64,000 nt of DNA, from assembly GCA_029721515.1 (NCBI GenBank), contig CM056550.1:20769119-20833118 (forward strand), given 5' to 3'. The number at the start of each line of letters is the position of its first letter. The stretch's first letter is position 1. Positions 1 through 13,510 of this stretch are shown here, piece by piece. Under the pieces are notes generated by a model that saw nothing but the letters and a program-made list of their open reading frames with translations, was not told the origin of the DNA and ran no database searches. Made by a program: the position numbers and the translations under genes. Origin of the DNA: Synanceia verrucosa. Its lineage: Eukaryota; Chordata; Actinopteri; Perciformes; Synanceiidae.

Positions 1-106
1 TACAGTCTGTATATAGATTTTATAGAAATTAATATTTAATCATGGTTAATTGAAATTACTCCACAAATGTGTGTGATTAATCTGATTAAAAATTTAGGGC
101 TGTCCC
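1..106 (-). mobile_element. Fragment of TAGGGCTG-type hAT-like repeat
   Basis: The segment ends in TAGGGCTG at 95-102 and reads back on the minus strand through AATCAGATTAATCACA and a CATGATTAAAT motif. This resembles the repeat with ends TAGGGCTG and internal GATTAAT motifs that recurs at 23754, 40825 and 44494. The copy is cut by the window edge and by the adjoining (TA)n tract, so its family is a tentative assignment. Confidence 0.4.
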
Positions 107-118
107 ATATAGATATAT

Positions 119-191
<73 letters not shown>
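107..191. repeat. Compound (TA)n(GA)n microsatellite
   Basis: An uninterrupted (TA)n run reaches about 176 and passes directly into (GA)n to 191. It directly abuts the end of the hAT-like fragment to its left. Confidence 0.95.
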
Positions 192-3100
192 TGCTAAGTG
201 TGGTTGGAGGTTAAAGTGGTGCAGGTCAGCAGGCTTGGCTGGTAATTAATTGCTTTAGGGCCAAAGTAGCAACATTCCTGTGCAGTCGCACACTGCTTAA
301 GCAGGTCGGAAATCTCTGGTCTGGAGCTGACCACATGAAACATTTCTATTGAGCATGTAGCAGCCGTGGGTCACGAATCAATAAGAGAGAAGGAGGGACG
401 ACATACGTCACCCATTTTTGTGACACATCAAGAGACGTTCCTGTTTGTTCAAGGCGCGACAATTCTGCCAGTTTGTTAAATACTTGTTTGTAATTTTTCA
501 TGCATGATGTCATGTATAAAAACAACAAACGTTGCTCTCACCCATCACAGTGCTGCAGGGAGGGTTCAACTTGTATTTGGAACCTGAAAATGTTCCTACA
601 CGTTTTTAACTCCACTAGAAATTAGCCAAACACATCAAAATATGTTTCCAACCCCTCTCAGTGGATCAGAGGCGTCTCTTTGAAGTGGATAACGAAGCCT
701 TAAAACGGCCATGGAAATGCTCAAACGGCCCCCCTGACAGCTTTTTGAATGATTTTTCATTTGTCCCAGATATTTCATTTCATTCCTTGCTGAGTATTTA
801 AATGATTAAACAACACGCTTCTCGCTCCGTTTCTTTTTGTGTCTTTCTTTTTCTTAAAACTTTGCATGTTTGCACAGCTTAAGCAGAGAGATGACAGCAA
901 GCGACAGCTCACATAAAAACCGTGATGTCCCAGTTTTTGTCTGATAAAATGTTTTAATTTAACTTCCCTCATTAAGAAAAGCATCAGGGTGATAAATAAA
1001 TGTGGCTTGCTCGACACAAGAGTAATTTACACAAGGATATTAATAGATTCATCATCTGGGCTAACGCACATCAATTATGAAAGGCCTGTAACCTGAGAAA
1101 CGTTAAAAAAAAGAGCTCAATTGAAATGTTGACGAGAAACATAATTATTGCAAATGCAGCTGAGGCAAAACAAACACATTAACAATAGGTTATAAACACT
1201 GAATAATGAATTCCAATTGGATATAAATAAATATGCTTATTTATGGACTTAATGTTTCAGAAGCACTCAGGGGTAATTAGTAGCTGCTTTCTAGTGTTTC
1301 TATTAATCATACAGTGTACATTGGAGACTTCATATTTTATCACCGAGACATGTTGTGTTTGCACTAACAACTGCTTCAGTAACTGCTATTGACAGTTTCA
1401 TATTTTATTAATGTCAAACTAGTGTAACCACCCTACAAAACACCACAAGGGGGTCTAATCAAGCTAAAGAGATCTTTCAGAGTGCTTCTTAATCACCTAA
1501 ATTACATTTTATCCTCCTATCGCTGAAAACCAGAACTCTTTGACTGTCTATTGGCGATGTAATTTGTGGCTTTAACAAACCGATTATGACAGTCAGCAGA
1601 AAGTCAGTAGCGGCTGATTTATATTCCCCAGCCAAGATAGTGAGGACTTCATGATCACCGCTTTCTCACTGCTTTGTAGAATTCACCGCCCAGGCGGCGG
1701 CAACATGAGGATTTACATTTCAAAAGCATGTCTCTTCAAACCATGTTTAACCCCGAGCCCCTAAAAAAGCAACCCAAGCTGGAATCCAATCTTTTGCGGT
1801 TTCCTCGCGAAATCCAACCGCCGTGTTAAGGTGGGATCTGGACTGCATTCCAACACGGTGAATGAATAAACCGAAGCAGCACCTGAGTAAATCTGAGGAA
1901 GAAGAGGAGGAGCCGCTGGAGTGGATTAGCTGTGTTTGAAGAGAAAACACAAATGCACCGACGGGAAATCTGTGTCAGAGAGCGCGACCCCCCAGAACAA
2001 GAGGGTCCAAAGCCCCTGTGGTGCACAAGGGCTCTTTTAGGGTATGGTGCTATAGAGGCTTTGGGCCCATGGAGAGAACCGCTTGGCCTTGGTCCTGAGG
2101 GTAAATCTCCATCAAGCGTATCAGATGACTGAAGTGTGAGGGAATGAGAGGCTGGAGGGAAACAGTGGAGGAATGAAGCAGCATGGATGAGTGGTTAGTG
2201 TGGACTATGGGCTGTGGGTACGATGGTATGACATACATGCATCAGATGGAATTTTCAGCTTGTGAGGGAAGTCACGCAGATGATAAGAAAAATGAGACAG
2301 CCTTTGTGACTGCGATTATAGGATCACATGGGGGGGGACAGATCAGACACCACAATAATGCCCCAGCTGTTGCGACAGGAATAGGCCGTGGATGACAAGA
2401 ACAGGCTGCTTGAGCTGGAGCTCCAAGATGGCGCTGAAAACACGCCAGAGACGGATAAGTCTCAATGGTGCTTCTCTCAGGGTGCCATCCCACCCCCGGT
2501 CCATCCATTCTCTCTCAAAACCCAGCTGGCTCTTGATGCCACATGAGGCCTGATGTTGACTCTCATGAAGTGGGCCAGCGAGGTCCCCAGAGCTGCACCG
2601 CTCTAACGGCTTAGCATGCAACTGCTCTTCCCACGCCGTGGACGCAACATCCCCATCTGAGCGCCCTCTATTACAGTAAAGGTCCCGGCGTGCTTGTGGT
2701 ACTGTTAGATAGGCGACCTACTTAGGGAAAGGACAGCACAGGAAAACTGGATTTTGAATAAATTGAGGCTATAGAATACTGAATCAAATGTGTGACCAAG
2801 TTACCACGGAAATTGTGCCCCAGTGGAGAAGATTATATGGGGGGGGGGATAAAAAAAAAAAATTGGTAACCTATCGTGGAAGTGCCACGGAAAAAAATAA
2901 TACATTGGGAATAAGTGATTTCTGTCTCGTGTAAATTCCAGGTGACAGGAGCTCATTTGGCTCCCTGGAGCCTATGAATTCATAATGCCTCTCACATGCA
3001 CCTCTAGATGTCAAGAGTGTGAGTGGAAAATAGCCAATTTCAGCCAATACTCCCCTCCTGCAGTCATAGTCTCTATCTCTGCCTATCTTTCTTTTACACA

Positions 3101-3944
3101 CACCCGACACAACCGCCACTCGCTGCCAATTCTTATTCCTCCCCTCAAAAAGCGCCTAAAGTCGGCACACTCTTTAATCCCTTTTTTGGGAACGGGATGG
3201 CATTTACAAGTCAAGTTATAAGGGACTTTTATCAGCAGTGGCATAGAGAGAGTCGACACTAATTCTTAGTAGTTTATGAAAGTTGTCTGTGCTGTCGGGT
3301 GCTGTGTGTACGCCTGTCTTCATAGAGCCTTTACTGGCAACAGCCCCCTGAGAGGGGTGGGGTAAAAAAACATGGAACCTGAAGTTCAAACGTCAAATAT
3401 TTTCTAGGATAAGCATGCTGGGAGAAAGCCTACTTAATTCTCTTTTTGCATCATCAATCTCCCTGACTTCTTTTTCCTTATGTGTGATGTATTTCTTTTT
3501 CCTGTCACTATCTTGTGCGTCCTCCATCCCCTTCCCTCTTTCGTGCGTGTTTATGTGTATTTTTGGATGTTTTGAGATTTGGTGAGAGCGAGTCATTAGC
3601 AAGAGATGAGAGGGAGGTTTGTGGGCATGCATGTGTACATGGGAAATATGTTGAAACATCTCGTCTGCCCCCCGAAGAGCCTCATGTCTCCAGGGATGTG
3701 CTCTCCCGCTCTCTTCAACAGAGCCTTGCAAATGCAGCTGTCACTCCAGATCTACTTCCAGCAAAGGCGAACTCGCTCCTCTTTGATATGCTGTTGTACT
3801 TAAAAACCCTGCCTTTAAATACCTTTGACCAGGCAGCCTCAAAAACAGGAGCAAAGGCAGCCAAGCTGATGGGCATGGTGAGGCTTACATATTGGCTGGT
3901 CCTAAAATATGAGCAGCAGGGGATTTGATGCAATGCTAAATTTT
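192..3944. other. No gene recognised
   Basis: I see no exon with convincing splice sites and no element shared with the rest of the window. A short poly-G run lies near 2838-2848. The longest plus-strand reading frame (137 codons, 3515-3928) has no recognisable domain and no exon context, and is treated as chance. Confidence 0.6.
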
Positions 3945-4650
3945 AATACCATGAATCTCCCCAACCTGACATATCTGTTACTGAAGTAAACAGTAGCTAC
4001 ATGTTTTGTTGTACGTCTGTAAGGCTGGAAGAGCTGGGAGCACTAAACTTTGAGGTTACATTGATCAGAGCTCCAAGTTCTGACTTCAAGCGAACACACC
4101 ATAAGGCCAACTCTCATTCCCCAGGGTCCTAAAGAGGAACTGGTGGCAGTCTGTGTCTGTTGATCATCATCACATCATTGTCTAGCAGACAATGAAGCCC
4201 AAATTATACAAAAATAACCTTTTGAGTTGAAATCATAAAATAACAATAATACTGATAATAATGCTAATAATAATAACAAAAGGTCATGTCAACATAACAA
4301 ATAGTAAAAATATATTCTCGTCATCTAAACATTGTGTTTAATTAATATTTTCATTGCAATCAAAGATATATATTTTCCTGCTTTGTTCGTTAATACATAT
4401 TGTAGATATTTATCCCATCAATATTATTACTTATTTTGTCATATTCTATTAATATTATTACTTATTCTGTTTTTGCTGCTGTATATTGTGTTTTCCATTA
4501 CTGGAATTTGTCTGTGCTGCTGTGGCGAGTGAGGGATAAATAAATTATATAAACTATTCTATTCTATTCTATTCTAAAAAATAATATTAATGATGACCAT
4601 GATTAAAGCCCAAATTACACAAAAATAACTTTGAATGATACTCTGTCCTA
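3945..4650 (-). mobile_element. hAT-like non-autonomous element, family A copy 1
   Basis: It shares long stretches with 31598-32407 in the same orientation: the block beginning AAACAGTAGCTACATG, the GGCTGGAAGAGCTGGGAG block, and the segment with GAAGCCCAAATTA followed by ACACAAAAATAAC. The right end CTGTCCTA at 4643-4650 corresponds to CAGCCCTA in intact copies. The left end is missing. An unrelated tail-like insertion sits inside it at about 4270-4578. Confidence 0.75.
4395..4578 (+). mobile_element. LINE/SINE 3' tail with (ATTCT)n
   Basis: The segment ends with GTGAGGGATAAATAAATTAT and then ACTATTCTATTCTATTCT. This matches the general form of fish LINE or tRNA-SINE 3' tails (GGGATAAATAAA followed by a short tandem repeat). 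It interrupts family A copy 1, so it inserted later. The 5' limit is not visible. Confidence 0.5.
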
Positions 4651-6294
4651 GTTATGAGACGTGTGTGTGTGCAGAAGAAGACATGAGGGAGTTTAAAATC
4701 ATTCATTTCCATGTTAAGCCCATGCTCTGAGAACATGTAAAATAAGAGTTTACACAAGGGAAAGTGCAGCAGCAGCTCGCAGTGTTCTCCATCCTCCTCT
4801 CTGCCCACTGTGGGCCACACCCAGTCCAGCTCCAGACAGCCAGTCTGCCCTGACTTTGTGGTCTAGCTGCCTGACTATATATGGAGATGAAATAGCAGGG
4901 TTGAGCCTTCACCCACTGGTAAGGTCTTTCAGGGCTGCAGCCTCAAAACCAAGTGAAACCTTAAAACAGCTTATAAAAAGCCACTTCCTCAGAGCCGGGA
5001 TGATTACAGTCCAGAACAATGCAACGATACATAATCAACGAAAGCCAGGAATGAAGAAGGGTTTTTCCTGCTGTACCTGACAGATGACACATTTACATCT
5101 TTCTTCACCTCAGTGATGTTTTTTTCATTTATATTTCATAATAGAGACACTAACACCCATTTGCAGCATAAAGAGATTCCTCATATTAATGCTTCCAAAT
5201 CACACCTCGACTATAAAAGCCCAGTGTTATTGAGCTAATAGGCAGATCAGCTAACGTCAGCGTATGCATTCAGTTCCTTAAATCAGTTTACAATGATGAA
5301 TGGCCCTCATTTAGCCCCACAGCTGGTCTTGTGCTGAGCGCTGTCCCTGTGTTTGTCTCTGTCCCTGCACTTGGGAAAGTTGTTTGGGTGATATACGTGA
5401 TGGACGAAAGCGAAGGCAAAAAAAGTTGCCCTGCACATGGTCAGCCCATATGAAGACTTTCTGCTGATGGAAGATAAGCAGAAGCACTGTGGACAAGCTG
5501 TGCCAGCAGCCCACCTGTAGCCTGTAAAAAATAACTCAAGGGCCAGTGGTGGTTTGGCAACTACGGGTAGAGGAAAAGAAATATGTGTGGCCTGAGTGTT
5601 GCACCAGAGAATGAAGCTTAACTGACTCCAGCAGCCCCTCTCTAGTGAGTCACCATTGTGTCAGCTTGCACAAGAAAAAGCTTAAAGTTAACAAGCCAGA
5701 ATAAGAGCCTTCTCTGGTCTGAGCACTAAGAGACATTAGGAGACCCGTGCAAACGACAAAGGAAAAAGCGAATAAAGCGTTGACACTGATTGAACCATGC
5801 CGGCACCTCTGCAGGTTCTAATGCGAGGCTCTCTCATGCTTATTGTCACAAACGTGCTGCAGTCAGCTGTTTATCTGTCAATAATGAGGGGCTCAGTAGC
5901 TGCAATCACAGACACACTGATTGCGTTTGTGTGAAATACAAGAGGTCTTTGTCGGTTGGATCAGGTTGAATCACATTAGGGATTTTCATAAAAGCCTTTG
6001 ACATCTGGACCAGAGGCAGTAGGTCTTTGTCTGTGACTCCAATTTGAGTAATGGGCTGTAGCTCTGCTCCAGAATAGCATAGTAGCACAGTCCACATGCA
6101 GGTCTGGCTCTTGTCAGCACCAAGCCAAGAGGCTCATTCAGTTTAATCTGCTTTTCTAAGAAATGACAGAAAAATCAGATGGTCCCGCAGGAAGTATCTG
6201 ATCTGCATGACTCATCACACTGTTGAGCCGCTCATGTTTGGGTCATGAAAAGATGTAGCAGGGTAACAGGGCAAAGATACGATTCAGGGTAAAG
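4651..6294. other. No gene recognised
   Basis: Unique-looking sequence. Frames up to 77 codons show no domain, signal peptide or paired splice sites. Nothing else could be supported. Confidence 0.55.
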
Positions 6295-6720
6295 CAGGGT
6301 TCTTGCACTATTTTAAAAGTCAAATTCAATATTTTTAAAACCTTTTTAAGACCTAAACAAGTATAATTTAAAACCTAAAAATGTCAAAACAATTTTTTGG
6401 TAGTCAATTTATTGTAGGGTTTGACTAATGTGGAACTTTGAGGCCGATGCCAACATTGATATTTAGGAGGATCAAAAATCCGATAACCAATTAATCTCCG
6501 ATAATATTTTTGTATGATTTTTTTTTTGGCCTTTAAAACTTGCAACAACAATATAAATTGAAGGCATAACACTTTTTCTACAACTTTAATTTTACAAATT
6601 TCAAGAACAAAGAATTGAACTTGCCGTACAAAATAATGTGTAAACTTGTAGTAAATGCATTCTGCATTCTGTGTTTTCCAATTGGCATTAAATGCACCAT
6701 CTGAAAATGTAATACCTTTC
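6295..6720 (+). mobile_element. CAGGGTTC-type DNA transposon remnant, family D copy 1
   Basis: It starts CAGGGTTCTTGCAC and is co-linear with 10403-10785 through TTTTAAAAGTCAAATT, TCAATTTATTGTAGGGT, GAGGCCGATGCCAA and TTGGCATTAAA. The internal GCCGATGCCAA/ATCCGATAACC block resembles another dispersed repeat, yet it sits at the same place in both copies, so the composite spread as a unit. Homology stops near 6720. The sequence after it (6720-7459) is unassigned. Confidence 0.7.
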
Positions 6721-7459
6721 TGATTAAGAAATGACAGTCAGAGGCACCAACCTTGTTTGAATTTTCACAACAGTCACTGAAAAACTCCTGACACTTAAGT
6801 TTCATCACATTAACAAAGCAGCAGCACTGCTTTTCTACCAAAGTTGCCGTTTCCTTGGACAAAAAAGGTTTAACAATTTTTATTTAAAGGCGAGTATGTG
6901 CAAAAAGTCCAGAGAAAATCATTTTTCCCCTCCCTTCTTGATAAAGATCTGTGATCAATAGATCCACTGAGCATGTGATTGAGTGAAGCACACTCTCTCC
7001 AGCACCACGAACGCACATAAAACCTGACACATTTCACACCTCTGTCTGCAGACAGCTGCAGTAAGATGTGGCTTACACTGTTTCCATGTTACAAGGTCCA
7101 CTAGTTTCCATTCCGGTTCTGTGCTTAATCGCTCATCGCTGCAGCCGCTGGGGTGTAAAGCTGTCCCATCCCCACTGGGTCTCCAGGCAGGGTCACTAAT
7201 TGAAAGGTATCGTTTAATGTTGCATGGTTTGGCACTCAAGGGTTGGAAATATCTCCTTCACAAGACAACAAGACTGCAGGAGGGGGTCGAGCGATTAATT
7301 GCTGCAATGGATCAGTAACACAAATATGATGCCGCTGTAAACCATCCTCGACCTTCAGATGTCTTTGTGAGAATGCAGATATACTAAGACTCAAAACTGG
7401 GAAAAGTCTGGGTGCATAAACACGACTTTCAAACACAAACATGAATTACATTCGATGTC

Positions 7460-7848
7460 AGGTCTTTAGACGTATTTATACGTCATTTAAAATCCAACGT
7501 TTGAGTGCCATTGACGTATATACACGTCACAGTGTTTTTTCAGTAGCATAAAGAGACGGTATACACCACAGAGATCAAAGTAGGAAGTAGAGATGATCGC
7601 GATTAGAGAGCAAGACGGACGGATTCTGGACAAAAAATTGTGTTTTTGGTGGGCGTGGCCTCCATTCTACCTCTGATAAAACAAGAATGGAACAGGGTAA
7701 AAACAAACATTTTTTTTCATGATGAAATAGAGAATCTCTTCTTTCATTTGAGCTATTCAGTGTTTTCAGAGTCATAGTACAAAATATTCTGGACGCTGGA
7801 ACAAGGCACTAAAATGGCTAATAAAACAGCTGGGACTCAATGAGTTAA
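7460..7848 (+). mobile_element. piggyBac-like MITE, copy 1
   Basis: The right end CTCAATGAG|TTAA is at 7836-7848. The left part keeps the internal terminal-like module (TTGAGTGCCATTGACGTA) but the outermost left end has diverged. The core has TATACACCACAGAGATCAA, AACAAGAATGGAACA and TCATGATGAAATAGAGA, shared with copies at 13060, 53384 and 62288. The 66-codon minus-strand frame here (7575-7775) is part of the repeat, not a gene. Confidence 0.85.
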
Positions 7849-9194
7849 AAAAGGCAAAAAATGTCAACTTTTTTTTAAAGGAAGATGGCGTAAAAGTGTC
7901 GAGCGTAACTATAACTTCTGGTGACTGTCATATATTAGCTGCGGTTGAAGGATTATGGGCCCCTCATGAGTTGACACAAACTTTATGACTTGAGCTCATG
8001 AGCCACTTTCATAATCTTTAACAGATACACTCACAAAAGCATTGTGACCGAGCTGGAATGAAGCGCCTCAGCAGTCATTTCCTGCAACAAGCAATTCTGG
8101 AGATAAAAGGTTTTCAATCAAGCACAGTGGGGTGTTAAACTGCATCTCTTTCATGAACAGCTCCTTCGAAGTTCCTTCGACAAATATTTGCACATCATGT
8201 AGAAAAAAAAAAATGCAGCTAATCAAAAACCTCAGAAAGGGCCTGTCAAATCATATCTCCCCTTGTGATATCATTTAGTTGAGCTACGTATTATAGAGCT
8301 GTCCCAGTGGCTTCGTCTCCGCTGATCAGATTAAGAGTCTTTTGGGAATTGAGGGTTGATGATTCTGAAATCTACAAATGCAATTTTCTCTTATTAGAAC
8401 TTTCTCAGCCTCATTCTCCCAAACTCACTCCTCTATCCTCCTGATAACATGTACAAATCTTGTTTTTTGTACCCATTATTAAATCAGATTGAGCTCAATC
8501 TTCAGTGAAGTAATCTTGTTTGTATTTTAATTAAACAGTATTGAGCTGGAAGCCCCTTCGTAAGCCTCAACACCTCCTGTGCTGCTTGTACGGTCCACCA
8601 GGAGCAATCTAGACCGGCTAACCCTGAACCCCCCCGCCGCCGCCGGCAAATGCCCACCCCCCTACTACACACTCCTTTAACGCAACTCAACCTGTGTGTA
8701 CAAATCCTGTCTGCTACTGAAACAACACTGTAGCAGCCAGGTGTAATCTGTTGGGGCATGACCTACCACAGAGGTCTAACAGCTCCACTACATTGATTTC
8801 CGTTTCAGTCAATGCATCCTGAACTGCGGCAAACGTCCAGTCGCTCTGCATGATCTATATTACCGTAAACATACAGCGTACAAATGAGTGCGTTAGAACA
8901 AACACGCAGGTATTTCTGCTTGCCTTTGACACGTAACTAAAGCGTGACAGACAGAGTACAGGTGTTGCTTTCAATCTAATTATGTCATGTGCATGGGACC
9001 ATACCTCGTCTCCATGCAGCACAGCAGGTTTCGCTGCACTGATTGATGGCTTCACCAAATAAATAGTTGGAGACAGATGTACAGTTTCTCCACATGGTAG
9101 CGAAAAACTTGTATGCCTCCACCAACCAGTGAAGCTGCAGTTTATATCCATGTCTGTCCAAAATGACACCGGGTAATTCTGTTTCGTTATTCTG
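7849..9194. other. No gene recognised
   Basis: Unique-looking sequence. A short GC block CCCCCCCGCCGCCGCCGGC lies near 8628-8646 but is isolated. Reading frames here lack any recognisable feature. Confidence 0.55.
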
Positions 9195-9330
9195 TATTCG
9201 GTTCTCTCCGGGTACTCCAGCTTCCTCCCACCATCCAAAAACATGCATGGGGATTAGGTTAATTGGCTAATTTAAATTGACCGTAGGTGTGAATGTGAGT
9301 GTGAATGGTTGTAACCATAACCATAACCAT
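9195..9330 (+). repeat. Common fish interspersed repeat fragment
   Basis: It contains CTCCAGCTTCCTCCCACC, CCAAAAACATGC, TTAGGTTAATTGG and GTGTGAATGTGAGTGTGAA, in the order I know from a very abundant teleost dispersed repeat. Only this central part is recognisable; it then runs into a short AACCAT tandem (9313-9330). Its class is not certain to me. Confidence 0.65.
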
Positions 9331-10402
9331 GCAGGAGTAAAAGCAACCAGGAGGTTCTGACAGAGGAGGAAAGGCAGGGTGCTTTCCGATTGGGTGAGAC
9401 GCTGCTCTGTGATGTTGGGATCGTCATCAACAAATATGTGCTCCAGTTTCAGATGCATCTTTGCCTTCTGAGTGTAAAGCACAATGGGAGCAGATTGCAT
9501 CAAAGGCCTCATCTTCAGACGGCCTCCAGAGAGCAATCTCTTTCTTTTCTGTCTTTCACAACTACTTTCTGATTCCACATGCTGTACCCAAGTGGAGTTT
9601 AAAAAGAGCTTTGAGTACATCCAATTGTACACCAGATTTAAAGCATTATTGCAGGTAGAAAATGAGTGAAAATCAAACCATTTTGGATGATGGTGTGAGA
9701 AATATGTTTCCCAGAATTCAGCTATCCAAAAAGATCTAGTGTTTGACTGAACAGGCACTTTGATCAGGATTACAAATAGGAGCATGAACTCTTCAAAAAG
9801 GAATTTGTTTTATGTGTCAGCTTTAGACCACCCTTTGATTTTTCTTAAATAAAACGTTGGACACCCAAGCTCATTATTGACAACCATCCATCCTCCCGCC
9901 ACAGATTCACACATGATGAAATGTCCTTTGATTTGAGGCAATTCCACTGAGATATATTCATCAGTGTGAATGACATCAAAAGATCTCTTGTACTTTTCTT
10001 TGTAAGAAGATGGATGATGAGATTGAGGGCAGTCCCCACATCTTCAAAACATTGTTTAAGGGTTTTTCACCATGAATGTAAGGCAATATATAATGGATTC
10101 CCTCGCTCCAAGATTGGGTCCAGAACGGGGACAGGGAATGCATTATATTAACACGGAAAGGAGGTCAGGACCCAAAACAAATGTGTTTGTATGTGGAAGT
10201 GGAAAGGGTGTAAATCTCAGGCTCAATACATAACCACTGCAGACTAGAAGGAAAGAATCATTACATGTTATTCCAGAAGAAAGCTGATGACACTGTGCTC
10301 TACTTCAAGCCTGATTGCGACCCTTCACTTTGTCAGGTTTAATCAATCCAGCTAATTTCAGCTGCGTCTGTTAGTCAATGACAGAGAAAGGGAAGAAAAG
10401 CT
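9331..10402. other. No gene recognised
   Basis: The 172-codon minus-strand frame at 9267-9785 is the longest here. Its product has no domain or signal peptide, starts inside a repeat, and has no splice context. I treat it as non-coding. Confidence 0.55.
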
Positions 10403-10885
10403 CAGGGTTCTTGCACCATTTTAAAAGTCAAATTTAATATTTTTTTATTTTTAAGACCTCAACAAAAATAATTTAAGACCCAAAAATATCATAACAATTT
10501 GTTTCGTAGAAAAGAGTCAATTTATTGTAGGGTCTGACCAATACAGACTTTTTGAGGCCGATGCCAATATTAATATTTCAGTAGAAAATAAAATTGATTA
10601 ATCGCTGATCATTTTTTATGATTTTTTTTAAATTATGCAACAATGAAAAACTGAAGGTATAATACTTAAATTTCACAACTTTCAAGAACAAAGAAGTGAA
10701 CAAAATAACGTGCAAAATTGAAGTAAATCTCTGAATGCTGTGTTTTCCTATTGGCATTAAAAGCACCATCTGAAAATTTAATACCTGCAGCAAATTTACA
10801 ATAAGTTTAAGACAATTTAAGACCTTAATTACTCGGATTTTATTTAAGACATTATGAGAATCTTCAAGAAATTGCAGGGACACTG
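10403..10885 (+). mobile_element. CAGGGTTC-type DNA transposon, family D copy 2
   Basis: The left end CAGGGTTCTTGCACC and the right end, read in reverse as CAGTGTCCCTGCA, are imperfect terminal inverted repeats. The interior matches family D copy 1 in the same orientation, including the embedded GAGGCCGATGCCAATATT block. No target duplication is obvious. The form fits hAT-like non-autonomous elements known in fish, with no coding capacity. Confidence 0.7.
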
Positions 10886-13055
10886 AAGTTCTGTATGGTT
10901 CTTCCGATAATATTGTCAGATCCTTTTAATAACAATCTGAGCAAATGACAGTAAACATGACCTCACTGCAGCTCGTTTAGAAGCTACTGTCTGGAGCACC
11001 CTACCTCAACAATGGACAAAATTGTTGTCTATATTAGTCACAAAAACATGGGAAAACAGGTCCAGGTTGAGAAAGACTTAAGTTACCCTTTAACTTCACC
11101 ACAGTCCAACTCAATCTCTGAAGATGTATTTCCTGTCAGTGCAAACAACAGTCTGACAATAACGCAATTCTGGCAAAACAATAAATAAGCATTTCCAAAA
11201 GGCAGCTTTAGATGTTTGCTGTTGTCAGTAATTCTAGCAACATTGTATGCAGCACAATGGCAGTAGTTTGATGGAAACTGACAGGAATAATCAGCCCTGT
11301 GTGAAAGAAAATATTCCTGGATGTCATCTGTGAGGGAAAACAACAAATAGCACTCGTTTAGCCCATGGGCTCTCTGCGAAATGTTCACTAGATCTTCAAA
11401 AATCTATTCAAACATTTGCTAAAGCCGTAAGTCTTGAGTTTTCATACTCTTCCAGACTAATATTGCAAATCTTAATTTAATAAAGGGAGACAGGGAGGAC
11501 TACATCAATATAATTGACCCTGAAATGGAGCTGAAACACCGTAGACAGTTTTATTTAGTGCTGCATTGATTGGCTGCAAAATTCAGCATCCTTTCACAAA
11601 ACACCATTTTGTTCGCTCGTTGAAGCATTAGGACTTTCAATACCTGGAATGCAGGAAGCATACATTAAGGCTGTGGTCCTTGACAACAACTCCATTAAGA
11701 GGGGAAAAAAAGTGGAGAAAGTGGCAGAGAGCAGAGTCCCCAGAATGAAAAAAAACATTTCTATCACATGCTGAGCTGCGAGGCCTTGAGAAGAAACGCC
11801 CCCGAAATCAAATATGGTAGTGCTTGATGTGCTCGTCACATCTGTCCACTCCATATGGAAGCCAGAGAGTGGAGGTCCCTGCTGACACCCTGCTTCAGCT
11901 TCTTAAAAGGGTGGTAGAGAGGAGTAGCACATTTTAGTTTGCAGTGGTTGCTGCCATAGATCTCTTGATCTGTTACTGTGACGGGACGTTAACAATCTAG
12001 AGATTTATACATGCATGTTCAGTGATGATAACACACCCTCTGGCAGGTGGTGGATGGTGAGGTTGGGCTTCTAGAGTTTTCTAACAAGCCTCCCTAATCC
12101 CAGTGATCCTAGTCGTTCTCCCTCAGTCAGCTGTTTTTCACTGCGCTGCTAAGCTACTGTACTGTCCTGGTTTCACTCTCTGCATCTCTTTCTCACAGCT
12201 CACATAAAGCCAACCACACCAGTGACCTCTGACCTCTTGCATTGACTTCTTAAACCCCTGGGGTGAAGAACTCTGAGCCCTCTCCAGATCAACTATTCTT
12301 GGTCTCATATACATGTAGGGTCATGACGCTGAGCAGCACATCGTCACTTAATCCTCATCTGCATCTACAGTCTGCTTTTAATGCAATGCTGCATGTGTGT
12401 CAGAGCAGAAGAGGATGGGTGAACACACCGTGGCACTCTGTACCTCACTGGAGGTGAGATATCTGGCTGAGGAGGCAAAACGGGAGAACAGCCAAATGAA
12501 TTCTGTGCAGCAAGTCCCCTTGAGTCAGAAAGCAAGAAGAAAGCAGAATGCGTGGCAGGGTGTCGGCTGGAGACTGATCCAAAGAAAGAGGAGAGAAAAA
12601 AGATGGAGGGGGGGAAGGAAGGGAGCGGCCTGTGGGTTTGGAGGAACCCTTCGGGGTTGACTATGGGCTCGTCTTTAATTGGCAAGCCAGTGAGCGCCTG
12701 GATGACCACCAAGCAGGACTAGCAGAGATGACCAGAGGGCAGAGATGGGCACGCCACCACATGGCACCAGCTTCCTCCCTCAGCCGTCGATCTCGCTGTT
12801 CTCGAGTCTTCCCACAATCCCAGAGGCGATTCCATCTGTTTCTGTTGTTCTTCTGCTCTCATTAAGGAGGTCTGGCTGGAGCGCAAACACACCCAGACAG
12901 CACAGGTGCCATGCCCTGCAAATATGCCATACATGGCAGCGCATCTCATTGACCCAGTAGGGTAATAGTCAGCTCCAAACATGCCTCAGGTTACAGCAGC
13001 TATCACTGAGGGCTACATAGCATCCCTACTTTAGATTCTAGAGGACATGAGGTAT
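10886..13055. other. No gene recognised
   Basis: Unique-looking sequence with a purine-rich patch around 12520-12640. Frames of 86-115 codons show no recognisable protein. No repeat is shared with the rest of the window. Confidence 0.55.
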
Positions 13056-13059
13056 TTAA

Positions 13060-13456
13060 CTCATTGAGTGCCAGCCCTTTTTTAAAACCAAAAGTGTCTT
13101 GTGCCAGCGTTTTTGGCCACTTCATGGCTTTCATGATGCACAGAATATTTTGTACTATGCCTCTGAAAACATTGAATAGCTCAAATGAAAGACTCTCTAT
13201 TTCATTATGAAAAAAATGTTTTTACCTTGTTCCATTCTTGTTCCTTGTTTCCACTCTTGAGTAGAGGCCAGTTTCACCAAAATCACAAATTTTTTTGGCC
13301 AGATTCTGTTTTGCTCTCTAATCTCAATCGTCTCCACTTCCTGCTTTGATCTCTGTGGGGTATACTGTCTCTTTATGTCCCGACTACATCTCCCAGAAGC
13401 CCCAAAATTACTCACAGGCTGCGTCAGAGCGTTACTTTGTCCCTGCTGTTGAAAAA

Positions 13457-13510
<54 letters not shown>

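Noticed and set aside
3515..3928. 137-codon plus-strand frame
   Set aside because: No domain, no conserved motif, overlapping frames on both strands.
9267..9785. 172-codon minus-strand frame
   Set aside because: Starts in a dispersed repeat, no recognisable domain, no splice sites of quality around it.
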